From: Spirosoma utsteinense
GTDB lineage: Bacteria; Bacteroidota; Bacteroidia; Cytophagales; Spirosomataceae
NCBI RefSeq assembly: GCF_014282275.1
Contig: NZ_VFIA01000006.1
Span: 186,001-250,000 of the forward strand
Reading direction: 5' to 3'
Length of the DNA stretch: 64,000 bases
Shown here piece by piece: positions 10,196-17,251 of the stretch. Position 1 is the stretch's first letter; each line of letters starts with the position of its first letter. The notes beneath the pieces were generated by a model. That model saw nothing but the letters and a program-made list of their open reading frames with translations, did not search any database and was not told the origin of the DNA. The translations under genes were made by a program, and so were the position numbers.

Positions 10196-11017
10196 ATGGA
10201 AACCGAGAATCAAACGACGCCATCGAACCCCCGTCCCAGTGGAAGTTCGAGTTTGCCCGCGCTTACGCTCGTCGTATTGGTGGGCCTTATTGCGGCCTTG
10301 CTCTACGTTGGCTACGATTATATCACCGACGATACCAATGGGTCTGACGAACTGACCAGCATGCCACTCGATACGGTATCGCAGCAACCAGTGGCCCAGA
10401 ACGACCCTGAAATGCTGATGTCGCCGGAGGAAGTAGACACCTCGTCGCAGCCCGCGCCGGTCGATCTATCCCAGGCCACGCCACCTGCCGATGCGCCTGT
10501 TGCCGACGCTAAAGCCGAGGAAGTTGCCGAAGATAACCGCGAAACTACCGCTGGCAAACCCGGCCCGGCGGAAACCGCAGCCACCGAAAAACCGGCTTCC
10601 AAACCAGTGGCTGAAAAACCGAAACCCGAGAAACCAAAGGAGGAAAAGCCAAAGGCCGAGAAGCCTAAAGAGGAGGTTGCCGTAGTGAAGCCAAAGGTAA
10701 AAGCTGGTGGTGTATCGCGTGCCTACACGGTTGGTGCGGGAGAGACATTTTATGGCGTGGCCAATCGCTACAACATGACGGTGAGCACCCTGAAACAGCT
10801 TAATCCCGGCGTATCGGAAAGCGATATCAAAGCAGGCGTTACCAAACTCAACGTTAAAGCCATGGCCGTTCACACGGTTGGGCCGGGCGACGTTCTGCGA
10901 GTGGTAGCCCAGAAATATGGCGTTAGCAAGGAAGCCATCATGCGCGCCAACAAAAAAAGCAAGGACATTTCCACCCGGGGCGAAAAACTCATTATCCCGT
11001 ATCCGGAGAAGCAGTAA
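10196..11017 (+). CDS. Membrane-anchored protein with two LysM domains
   Basis: A 273-residue protein with a short polar N-terminus, one membrane helix (about 20-40) and no cleavable signal evident, so the rest should face the periplasm. A long Pro/Glu/Lys/Ala-rich linker (about 80-175) includes repeated KPEKPKEE-type units that could span the cell wall. Two LysM modules follow: YTVGAGETFYGVANRYNM onward (about 178-225) and HTVGPGDVLRVVAQKYGV onward (about 227-272). LysM domains bind N-acetylglucosamine in peptidoglycan. No hydrolase domain is present, so it looks like a wall-binding or scaffold protein. The gene ends at a long inverted repeat. Confidence 0.85.
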   Translation: METENQTTPSNPRPSGSSSLPALTLVVLVGLIAALLYVGYDYITDDTNGSDELTSMPLDTVSQQPVAQNDPEMLMSPEEVDTSSQPAPVDLSQATPPADAPVADAKAEEVAEDNRETTAGKPGPAETAATEKPASKPVAEKPKPEKPKEEKPKAEKPKEEVAVVKPKVKAGGVSRAYTVGAGETFYGVANRYNMTVSTLKQLNPGVSESDIKAGVTKLNVKAMAVHTVGPGDVLRVVAQKYGVSKEAIMRANKKSKDISTRGEKLIIPYPEKQ

Positions 11018-11022
11018 GAAAT

Positions 11023-11169
11023 CAGTCGATCAGTTAGTTAGTCGGTGAGTTGGTCAGTCGGTGAGTTGGTCAGTCGGTGAGTTAGTGATTGGCTGTTGCA
11101 GTCGAGACACTCACTAACTGATCGACTCACCAACTGATCGACTCACTAACTGATTGACTCACCGACTCA
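11023..11169. repeat. Long inverted repeat with arms made of 16-bp tandem units
   Basis: The left arm holds three tandem 16-bp units: GTCGGTGAGTTGGTCA at 11041 and 11057, and a variant at 11073. The right arm holds three more in the opposite sense: CTCACTAACTGATCGA at 11110, a variant at 11126, and another at 11142, with a partial fourth at 11158. The arms are approximately reverse complements, so the region can fold into one long imperfect hairpin with an apex near 11090-11103. It fills the gap between two convergent genes, and the TGA stop of the minus-strand gene (11167-11169) is part of the last unit. It may act as a terminator. Confidence 0.85.
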
Positions 11170-12009
11170 TTTCCGCTCGTAGACCAGTCCCGCCGTAAAG
11201 CGCAGGTCGTTGTTTTGCCGGCCGGGTACAACAACGCTTTCGTAAGCGTTGGCTATGGTTGACCGAAGACTTACTACCGCCGTTAGCTTGATCTGAACGC
11301 TTAAACTGGCATTCCAGCGGATGTTTCGAACGCCCAGAGCGGGTTGGTAGAACGTGGTATGTGTAATGGTAAACCGGTCGTTGTCGAAGGTGTATTCCCC
11401 GAACAGGCGCGTCGAGTTGCGGAATATATTGATGTCATTCAGTTCAACGAAGTCTGTAAATTCATTCAGGATCACGTTGGTCAGGGATAGGTAAGCGCGC
11501 TTCTGGTTCAGGAGCTTATAACCGGCTCCGCCCGCAATAGTCCAGCGCCGGTCGATCCGGCGCAGGTTACTTCGCTCAAACGAGCCAAACCCCAGATAAT
11601 AGAGCCGTTTCTCTGGCCTATAGGTCGTTCTGAAGTCGCCGAACCATTCCCGTTCAGCCAGAATGCCGCTCTGACGGCCGTAAACGAATGACGGGTTACT
11701 TGATAGTTTGAACAAGTTACTCAGTTCATAATCGATCGAACCGGCCAGTTGCAACAATGTGCGGTTGATGTTGCCGGCTGTGACGGTACCGTCGGCGGCC
11801 AGTCGATAACGGAATACGGGTGTCTGTGGGGCGGCAACCGGCGCAGGACTCGCCAGACTTACCTTACCTGAATCTGAGGCTGTTGTGGCATTACTGCTGT
11901 CGGGTGTCGATGGACGTAATGGGTCGGGTTGCTCCACGATCTGGGCTGATGCAGCGCCACCGATGAGTAATCCAATAAATAAGAAAAGGCGTCGATACTT
12001 ATTTTGCAC
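11167..12009 (-). CDS. DUF481-family outer-membrane beta-barrel protein
   Basis: A 280-residue exported protein. The start codon is GTG, preceded in frame by a TAG stop, so no longer start is possible. Residues 1-22 form a signal peptide (RRLFLFIGLLIGGAASA). From about residue 70 the pattern is alternating strands rich in aromatic and Arg residues (NINRTLLQLAGSIDYELS, LYYLGFGSFERSNLRRIDRR, AGGAGYKLLNQKRAYLSL), typical of the DUF481/YdiY group of outer-membrane barrels. The terminal FTAGLVYERK is compatible with a barrel end. The exact role is unknown; family members are linked to salt or envelope stress. It is monocistronic and convergent with the LysM gene. Confidence 0.75.
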   Translation of the reverse strand: MQNKYRRLFLFIGLLIGGAASAQIVEQPDPLRPSTPDSSNATTASDSGKVSLASPAPVAAPQTPVFRYRLAADGTVTAGNINRTLLQLAGSIDYELSNLFKLSSNPSFVYGRQSGILAEREWFGDFRTTYRPEKRLYYLGFGSFERSNLRRIDRRWTIAGGAGYKLLNQKRAYLSLTNVILNEFTDFVELNDINIFRNSTRLFGEYTFDNDRFTITHTTFYQPALGVRNIRWNASLSVQIKLTAVVSLRSTIANAYESVVVPGRQNNDLRFTAGLVYERK

Positions 12010-12195
12010 AGGCTACTGACTATGTTTCGTGTTCATAAACGCCCGCAACTGTAAAATCGTTATAGTCAACTGTTGCCGGTCCTGGTAGATCACGGTTGAA
12101 CCAGCCATTTCAACCGTGACAGACATTGACGTTATCTGAACGCTAACCAGCCTGTCAATCTTTTTCTCCGGTTAATAAATAGGAAATATATCCTG

Positions 12196-12226
12196 TTGAC
12201 CAATCTGTTGGTTATCAGTAGGTTTG
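12196..12226 (+). promoter_or_regulatory. Consensus Bacteroidota promoter for the DUF1059 gene
   Basis: TTG at 12196-12198, a 20-bp spacer, then TAGGTTTG at 12219-12226. This is a perfect match to the TTG/TAnnTTTG pattern of the primary sigma factor in Bacteroidota. Transcription should begin near 12233, about 43 nt before the ATG at 12276. Confidence 0.7.
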
Positions 12227-12275
12227 TCATGAACGTCATACGGCGTTCGGCTATACTTCTAAACGCTGACCACGC

Positions 12276-12455
12276 ATGAAAACGCTCAACTGCCGCGATG
12301 CCGGCTTCGATTGCAATGCACAAATTCAGGCCGATACGGAGGAGGAAATACTAGCCCAGGCCGCACAGCACGCCCAGACGGTTCACGGAGTGGCGGTTAC
12401 ACCTGAAATGGCTGAAGGGTTGAAATCCCTTATCCACGAATCAGCACAGCCGTAG
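12276..12455 (+). CDS. Small DUF1059-family protein (59 residues)
   Basis: The frame reads MKTLNCRDAGFDCNAQIQAD, continues with TEEEILAQAAQHAQTVHG, and ends in LIHESAQP before TAG. This is the typical layout of DUF1059: the CRDxGFDC motif with two cysteines (6 and 13), then an acidic TEEE helix and an HAxxxHG segment. Family members are 55-65-residue cytosolic proteins of unknown function, common in soil bacteria and archaea. A near-perfect promoter precedes it, which supports expression. It stands alone: the next gene begins 142 bp later and has its own candidate promoter. Confidence 0.85.
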   Translation: MKTLNCRDAGFDCNAQIQADTEEEILAQAAQHAQTVHGVAVTPEMAEGLKSLIHESAQP

Positions 12456-12558
12456 AACCCAGCACGATCAGCCCATTTTTGTGATGGCTTATACCTAACA
12501 AGGCGATTGGTATCCGTAACCCGAGTTACCGGATAGGTCATGTCAGGCGAAAAAGTGA

Positions 12559-12566
12559 TAGTTTTG
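12559..12566 (+). promoter_or_regulatory. Candidate -7 element for the oxidoreductase gene
   Basis: TAGTTTTG fits TAnnTTTG and lies 31 bp before the ATG at 12598. No TTG is found 19-21 bp upstream, so the promoter is only half supported. Confidence 0.4.
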
Positions 12567-12597
12567 ACCAAAATCAAAGTCAATCTATACGCGCTAT

Positions 12598-13566
12598 ATG
12601 ACACGCTGGGGAATACTGGGACCGGGCCGCATCGCCCACAAATTTGCACAGGATCTGATGACCCTGCCCGATGCGCAACTCTATGCCGTAGCGTCTACCG
12701 ATCAGGATCGCGCCAATGCGTTTGCCCGGGAGTATGGTGCCCCCCACGCGTTCGGTACCTATGAACAACTGCTGACCCTGCCCGATCTGGACGTAGTCTA
12801 CGTGGCAACGCCCCACGTTAAGCACTACGAAAATGTACAGATGCTGCTCAACGCGGGTATTGCGGTTCTCGGCGAAAAACCGTTTGCCATGAATGGTGCT
12901 CAGGTACGTGAGATGGTCGAGCTGGCGCGCAGTAAGCAGGTCTTTCTCATGGAAGCGCTCTGGAGCCGGTTCATGCCCGTACTACAGCGGGCGAAACAAC
13001 TCGTTGATGAAGGCGCTATTGGAACCGTTACGGGTGTGCGGGCTGATTTCGGCTTTGCCGCACCTTTTTCGCCCGATGGTCGGCTGTTCGATAAAGCATT
13101 GGGAGGGGGGGCGTTGCTGGACATTGGTATATATCCCCTGTTCTGGTCGTATCTGTTCCTGGGTATGCCGGAAACGGTTAAGGCAACGGCAATCTTCGGG
13201 CAAACCGGGGTCGACGAGCAGTGTGGCATGGTAATGACCTACCCCAACGGCGAACTGGCGGTCCTCGACAGCACCCTCCGCGCCCGGACGCCCTGCGAAG
13301 CTTTTGTGTATGGGACCGCAGGGATGATTCGGGTGCAGTCGCGCTGGCACGAAACGGAGGGGCTGATTCTCGAACGCGACGGCCAGGAACCCGAGCGGAT
13401 CGACGTGCCACGTGCTACTTTCGGCTACGATTACGAGGCCGTGCACGTCATGCAGTGCCTGACCGACGGCCTCACCGAAAGCGCTACCTGGTCCCTGAAC
13501 GACAGCCTGAATCTGATGACGTTGCTGGATACGGTGCGGGCAGAAGCGGGAATCGTGTACGAGTAA
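12598..13566 (+). CDS. Gfo/Idh/MocA-family NAD(P)-dependent oxidoreductase
   Basis: A 322-residue cytosolic dehydrogenase. The N-terminal Rossmann domain starts GILGPGRIAHKFAQDL, with the glycine-rich nucleotide loop at about 5-12, and YVATPHVKHYENV follows. The GEKPFAMN motif contains the EKP lysine typical of this superfamily. The C-terminal alpha/beta domain includes GGGALLDIGIYPL, which carries the family's GGG.L.D.G.Y signature. Members act on sugars, inositols or dihydrodiols; the nearest subgroup by eye resembles trans-dihydrodiol or xylose dehydrogenases, but the substrate cannot be assigned. The next gene starts 10 bp after the stop, suggesting an operon. Confidence 0.88.
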   Translation: MTRWGILGPGRIAHKFAQDLMTLPDAQLYAVASTDQDRANAFAREYGAPHAFGTYEQLLTLPDLDVVYVATPHVKHYENVQMLLNAGIAVLGEKPFAMNGAQVREMVELARSKQVFLMEALWSRFMPVLQRAKQLVDEGAIGTVTGVRADFGFAAPFSPDGRLFDKALGGGALLDIGIYPLFWSYLFLGMPETVKATAIFGQTGVDEQCGMVMTYPNGELAVLDSTLRARTPCEAFVYGTAGMIRVQSRWHETEGLILERDGQEPERIDVPRATFGYDYEAVHVMQCLTDGLTESATWSLNDSLNLMTLLDTVRAEAGIVYE

Positions 13567-13576
13567 CGGTACGGGC

Positions 13577-14779
13577 ATGGTACTTGAACGACTAACGGCT
13601 ACCCCGCTAGCGAAGATAATCCGGGTGCTGGTGGCCCTGGTCGTGGGGGCGCTGCCGGCGCTGGCTCAGCAGTGGAAGCCGTATAATGAACTGGGCGATC
13701 TGTATCCGGCCTACGCTATTGCCGTATCGAACCTTGTACCCGACGCGGCCGATCGTAGGGACGAAACGCTTTTGGGTGACCTGAACGGCGTTATGGGTAT
13801 TTCGTTCATCCCGACCCAGGCTAATACAACAATCAAACTCGCTATTCGATGCGATAACAGCCTGAAGCTGTTCGAGCCAGCCGTTGTTGAGGTGGTGGCC
13901 CAGAAAGTGGGCGTAGAGTACCTGATTAGGCCTGTTATTCCCTTTGATCAGGCGAGACTGGCGGCTCTTAAACAGTCGTCAACGGCGTACATAACGTATA
14001 CCCTGACCATTGATGGACAGAAGCCAGCTTCCCGAACGGAGCGGCTTCGGGTGCGATCCATCAATGATTGCCCGTTTGCGTTTGTCAATGAAGACAAGAC
14101 GGGAACCTCCATCGATTTCATGTTTGCGGCTTACGTCAATGAAGATCATCCCTGGATTCAGGCGATTTTGCAGGAAGCGCTTCAGAAAAATTACGTGGAT
14201 GCGTTTATTGGCTATCAGGGTAGTAAAGACGATGTGTACAGGCAGGCGATGGCCATTTGGCGGGTATTGCAGGAACGCGGTATTCGGTACAGCAGTATCG
14301 AGACCGTAACGCCTGCCTCAGCGGGCGTCATGTCGCAGAACGTCCGGCTGCTGGACGAGAGTATCCGGTATACACAGTCCAATTGCGTCGATGGTACGGT
14401 GCTGTTCGCATCCATCCTGCGTAAAATTGCTATCAATCCTATTCTGGTTGTAGTGCCGGGCCATATGTTCGTTGGCTTTGACCTGGACACTGACGGCGAT
14501 CAGCAGGCCTATCTCGAAACGACTATGCTTGGGCTGGATGCCCGTGCTACCAAAATCGCGAACAGCCGCCTGTACAAAACGTTGCTCGATACCGAAACGG
14601 GCCTGAAGGCGCAGGTGGCCGCCAAATCATTTGTAGCGGCTTTGGAGTCGGGAAGTAGATTGTTTGCTGACAGTAAGTCTCAACTTCGTCATAAGAGAGA
14701 AGGGTACGCTCTTATCGATATAGCCGTTGCCCGCCAGGCCGGTATCGCTCCCATTATGTACATTGCTGCGGAAAGGTAA
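13577..14779 (+). CDS. Exported transglutaminase-like superfamily protein
   Basis: 400 residues with a signal peptide (about 1-31, ending GALPALAQ). The N-terminal half is beta-rich. The C-terminal half holds a transglutaminase-like core: Asn-Cys-Val-Asp-Gly (SNCVDGTVLFASILRKI, about 273-289) supplies the nucleophilic Cys, and VVPGHMFVGFDLD supplies the His and Asp of a Cys-His-Asp triad. Bacterial relatives are usually cysteine proteases or amidases of the periplasm rather than true transglutaminases. It probably shares a transcript with the preceding oxidoreductase (10-bp gap), though no common pathway is evident. Substrate unknown. Confidence 0.65.
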   Translation: MVLERLTATPLAKIIRVLVALVVGALPALAQQWKPYNELGDLYPAYAIAVSNLVPDAADRRDETLLGDLNGVMGISFIPTQANTTIKLAIRCDNSLKLFEPAVVEVVAQKVGVEYLIRPVIPFDQARLAALKQSSTAYITYTLTIDGQKPASRTERLRVRSINDCPFAFVNEDKTGTSIDFMFAAYVNEDHPWIQAILQEALQKNYVDAFIGYQGSKDDVYRQAMAIWRVLQERGIRYSSIETVTPASAGVMSQNVRLLDESIRYTQSNCVDGTVLFASILRKIAINPILVVVPGHMFVGFDLDTDGDQQAYLETTMLGLDARATKIANSRLYKTLLDTETGLKAQVAAKSFVAALESGSRLFADSKSQLRHKREGYALIDIAVARQAGIAPIMYIAAER

Positions 14780-14830
14780 AGGAAATAAGGGCGAAGTACC
14801 CTGGCTCTTTCCTCCTTCCTGCCTTATCCC

Positions 14831-14838
14831 TACCTTTG
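14831..14838 (+). promoter_or_regulatory. TACCTTTG element 4 bp before the purM start codon
   Basis: TACCTTTG matches TAnnTTTG perfectly. The ATG of purM is at 14843, about where transcription from this element would begin, so the mRNA may be leaderless. No TTG is visible at the -33 distance; only CTTTCC-type sequence is found there. Confidence 0.45.
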
Positions 14839-14842
14839 CCGA

Positions 14843-16006
14843 ATGACCGATCGCTATGCCCAGCGCGGAGTTTCCGCTAGTAAAGAAGACGTTCACAACG
14901 CTATTGCCCAACTCGATAAGGGCTTGTTCCCGAAAGCTTTCTGCAAGATCGTGCCCGATACGCTGGCTGGCGATCCTGACTTTTGTACCATCATGCACGC
15001 CGACGGCGCGGGTACCAAGTCAGCACTTGCTTACTTATACTGGCGCGAAACTGGTGATTTGAGTGTTTGGAAAGGTATTGCGCAGGATGCCATTGTGATG
15101 AATACCGACGACCTGATCTGCGTAGGAGCCACCGGACCAATGTTACTTTCCTCTACTATTGGCCGGAATAAGAACCTGATTCCGGGCGAGGTCATTGCCG
15201 AACTCATCAACGGTACCGAGGACGTGTTACAGATGCTCCGCGAACACGGCATCGAAATATATAGCACGGGTGGCGAAACTGCCGATGTGGGTGATCTGGT
15301 CAGAACCCTGATCGTTGACAGTACGGTCATTGCCCGGATGCGCCGGGACCAGGTTATCAGCAATGACCGGATTCAGGCGGGCGATGTGATTGTTGGGCTG
15401 GCTTCCTTTGGGCAGGCCAGCTACGAAACACAGTACAACGGTGGTATGGGTAGCAATGGACTGACTTCAGCCCGCCACGACGTACTGGATCATTATCTGG
15501 CTGAGACCTACCCTGAAAGTTTTGATCCGGCTATCGATAAATCGCTCATCTACAGCGGATCGAAGCGATTAACGGACACCGTTGATGGAACAGGTCTGAC
15601 TGTTGGGCAACTAATTCTGTCGCCCACCCGTACCTATGCGCCGGTTGCCAAAGTACTGCTGGACGAACTCCGGCCACACCTGCATGGTCTCGTACATTGC
15701 TCCGGCGGAGCACAGACAAAGGTGCTCCATTTTGTGGAGAACGTGCATATTATTAAAGATAACCTGTTTCCTATACCGCCCCTGTTCCGGATGATTCAAG
15801 CCGAGAGTGGCACAAGCTGGCAGGAGATGTACAAGGTTTTTAATATGGGACACCGGCTGGAAGTTTATCTGCCGGAAGAACAGGCGCAGCGGGTTATTGA
15901 GATAGCTCAGTCTTTTCAGATCGATGCTCAGATTATTGGTCATGTTGAAGCATACGAAGGTAAGCAGGTAACTATACAGAGTGAAGTAGGCACATTTGTG
16001 TACTAA
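14843..16006 (+). CDS. purM: Phosphoribosylformylglycinamidine cyclo-ligase (AIR synthase)
   Basis: Catalyses the ATP-dependent closure of FGAM to AIR, the fifth step of purine synthesis, in the cytosol. The 387-residue length and the N-terminus MTDRYAQRGVSASKEDVHNA match the Bacteroidota type of PurM. Recognisable blocks are HADGAGTKSALAYLYW, DAIVMNTDDLICVGATGPM (the DD.ccG metal/phosphate block) and STGGETADVGDLVRT. The C-terminal domain contains GLVHCSGGAQTKVLHF and FNMGHRLEVYLPE. Neighbours are unrelated, but purE lies about 5 kb upstream on the same strand. The start is fixed by the conserved N-terminus. Confidence 0.96.
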   Translation: MTDRYAQRGVSASKEDVHNAIAQLDKGLFPKAFCKIVPDTLAGDPDFCTIMHADGAGTKSALAYLYWRETGDLSVWKGIAQDAIVMNTDDLICVGATGPMLLSSTIGRNKNLIPGEVIAELINGTEDVLQMLREHGIEIYSTGGETADVGDLVRTLIVDSTVIARMRRDQVISNDRIQAGDVIVGLASFGQASYETQYNGGMGSNGLTSARHDVLDHYLAETYPESFDPAIDKSLIYSGSKRLTDTVDGTGLTVGQLILSPTRTYAPVAKVLLDELRPHLHGLVHCSGGAQTKVLHFVENVHIIKDNLFPIPPLFRMIQAESGTSWQEMYKVFNMGHRLEVYLPEEQAQRVIEIAQSFQIDAQIIGHVEAYEGKQVTIQSEVGTFVY

Positions 16007-16011
16007 TTTGC

Positions 16012-16040
16012 TTGTCAATCAGCTGTAAGTGAATACATTG
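16012..16040 (+). promoter_or_regulatory. Candidate promoter for the T9SS cargo gene at 16076
   Basis: TTG at 16012-16014, a 19-bp spacer, then TACATTG at 16034-16040, one T short of TAnnTTTG. The ATG follows 35 bp later. Confidence 0.35.
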
Positions 16041-16075
16041 TAGCGAATTGTGACAAATCACGATTCCGTTCTACT

Positions 16076-17182
16076 ATGAATACGCTCTACCGATTGATGA
16101 TTTTGTTGCTCCTTGGATTAGCGACTATACCGAAGGTCGCCGGACAAACGGTTGCTTTTTCAGGAGGCTGGAGTTTTGAAGGCACCGATGCGGGTGTATC
16201 ATCAAATAGCCTGATTGCCCTCTCCGATGTAAGTTATACAGGCGTCAACAAGCTAGCTGTAAACCCTTATACCGCCGGTTATACCAGTCTGGGTGTCAAT
16301 GTCCAAAACTGGTCTGCGTCGAGTTGTAATAATACCGAGTATGTTCAGTTTGGGGTACAACCGGTAGGTACCGCTAAACTCACGCTGACAACCCTGACAT
16401 TTGCGTTTGCCCGTTCACCGACGGGGCCGCAGAACCTTACCGTACGTTCGAGTGTGGACGGTTTCAGTGCGGCTATCTATACGGCAGCTGTGGCTGAATA
16501 CTATCAGGTTGCCACACTTACATTCAACAGTCCTGAATTTACCAGTCAAACTACGCCCATCACATTTCGCATCTACGCCTGTAATCCATCAGCCGGGGGC
16601 GGAACGTTGAAACTGGATGAGATTCTGTTCAACGGTTCCTCCTTGCCCGTTACCCTGATCTCGTTCATCGCAAAACCGGAAGGTGATCGTGTCCAGTTAG
16701 CCTGGGCTACTTCGGTGGAGCATGACGCCGACCGGTTCGTGATCGAGCGGAGCGCCGACCTGGGCGAATACCTGTCGCTGGGCGAAGTAGCCGCAAAAGG
16801 AACGACAACTACCCGCCAGCATTACGGGTTTACCGATTATCACCCGCTTCCCGGCGAAAACTACTACCGGTTGCGGCAAATTGACCACGATGGCACGAGC
16901 CATACGTTCAGGCCGGTATCAGTTGTCGTGCAGACCGATGCGTTGGTGGCGGTCGTTTACCCCAACCCCGCCGACCCTGCCCGTATCCATCTACGGCTCT
17001 GGAATGCCAGCGATGCATCGGTTCGGCTATTGACGCTAACGGGCCAATTCATTCCGTGCCGATTAGACCGGCGTTTAAGTGAAGCCGATCTGATTCCACA
17101 ACACCCCTTGTCAACCGGAATCTACTGGCTGGAAATCCAGGCCGATGGCCGGAAGCGAGTGAGCCGCGTATTAATCCGGTAG
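16076..17182 (+). CDS. Secreted protein with T9SS type A sorting domain
   Basis: 368 residues. The signal peptide (about 1-23) ends at KVAGQ. A beta-rich domain (about 25-200) contains VQFGVQPVGTAKLTLTTLTF and AARSPTGPQN-like segments typical of secreted sandwich domains; I do not recognise the family. It is followed by SLPVTLISFIAKPEGDRVQL, a linker often seen before sorting domains. A fibronectin-like segment precedes the C-terminal T9SS tail, which starts at VVYPNPADPARIHLRL and ends GRKRVSRVLIR. Expected location is the cell surface or medium. No enzymatic motif is visible. The TAG stop lies within a short inverted repeat. Confidence 0.8.
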   Translation: MNTLYRLMILLLLGLATIPKVAGQTVAFSGGWSFEGTDAGVSSNSLIALSDVSYTGVNKLAVNPYTAGYTSLGVNVQNWSASSCNNTEYVQFGVQPVGTAKLTLTTLTFAFARSPTGPQNLTVRSSVDGFSAAIYTAAVAEYYQVATLTFNSPEFTSQTTPITFRIYACNPSAGGGTLKLDEILFNGSSLPVTLISFIAKPEGDRVQLAWATSVEHDADRFVIERSADLGEYLSLGEVAAKGTTTTRQHYGFTDYHPLPGENYYRLRQIDHDGTSHTFRPVSVVVQTDALVAVVYPNPADPARIHLRLWNASDASVRLLTLTGQFIPCRLDRRLSEADLIPQHPLSTGIYWLEIQADGRKRVSRVLIR

Positions 17183-17230
17183 TGGCGGGTTGGCTTTAGC
17201 GGGTGCACCACCAACGAACTGCCACTACCG
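17177..17230. terminator. Inverted repeat spanning the stop of the T9SS cargo gene
   Basis: CGGTAGTGGC at 17177-17186 pairs perfectly with GCCACTACCG at 17221-17230. The 34-nt loop has a further short GTTGG/CCAAC pairing. The TAG stop (17180-17182) lies in the left arm. It separates convergent genes. Confidence 0.5.
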
Positions 17231-17251
17231 AACCATTCAAATTCAGTACGC

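Noticed and set aside
10466-10873. Minus-strand frame of 135 codons opposite the LysM gene
   Set aside because: It is antisense to the Lys/Pro/Glu linker, which yields Phe/Leu/Trp-rich artefact sequence.
12132-12323. Minus-strand frame of 63 codons over the DUF1059 start
   Set aside because: It conflicts with the DUF1059 gene, which has a promoter and a family motif.
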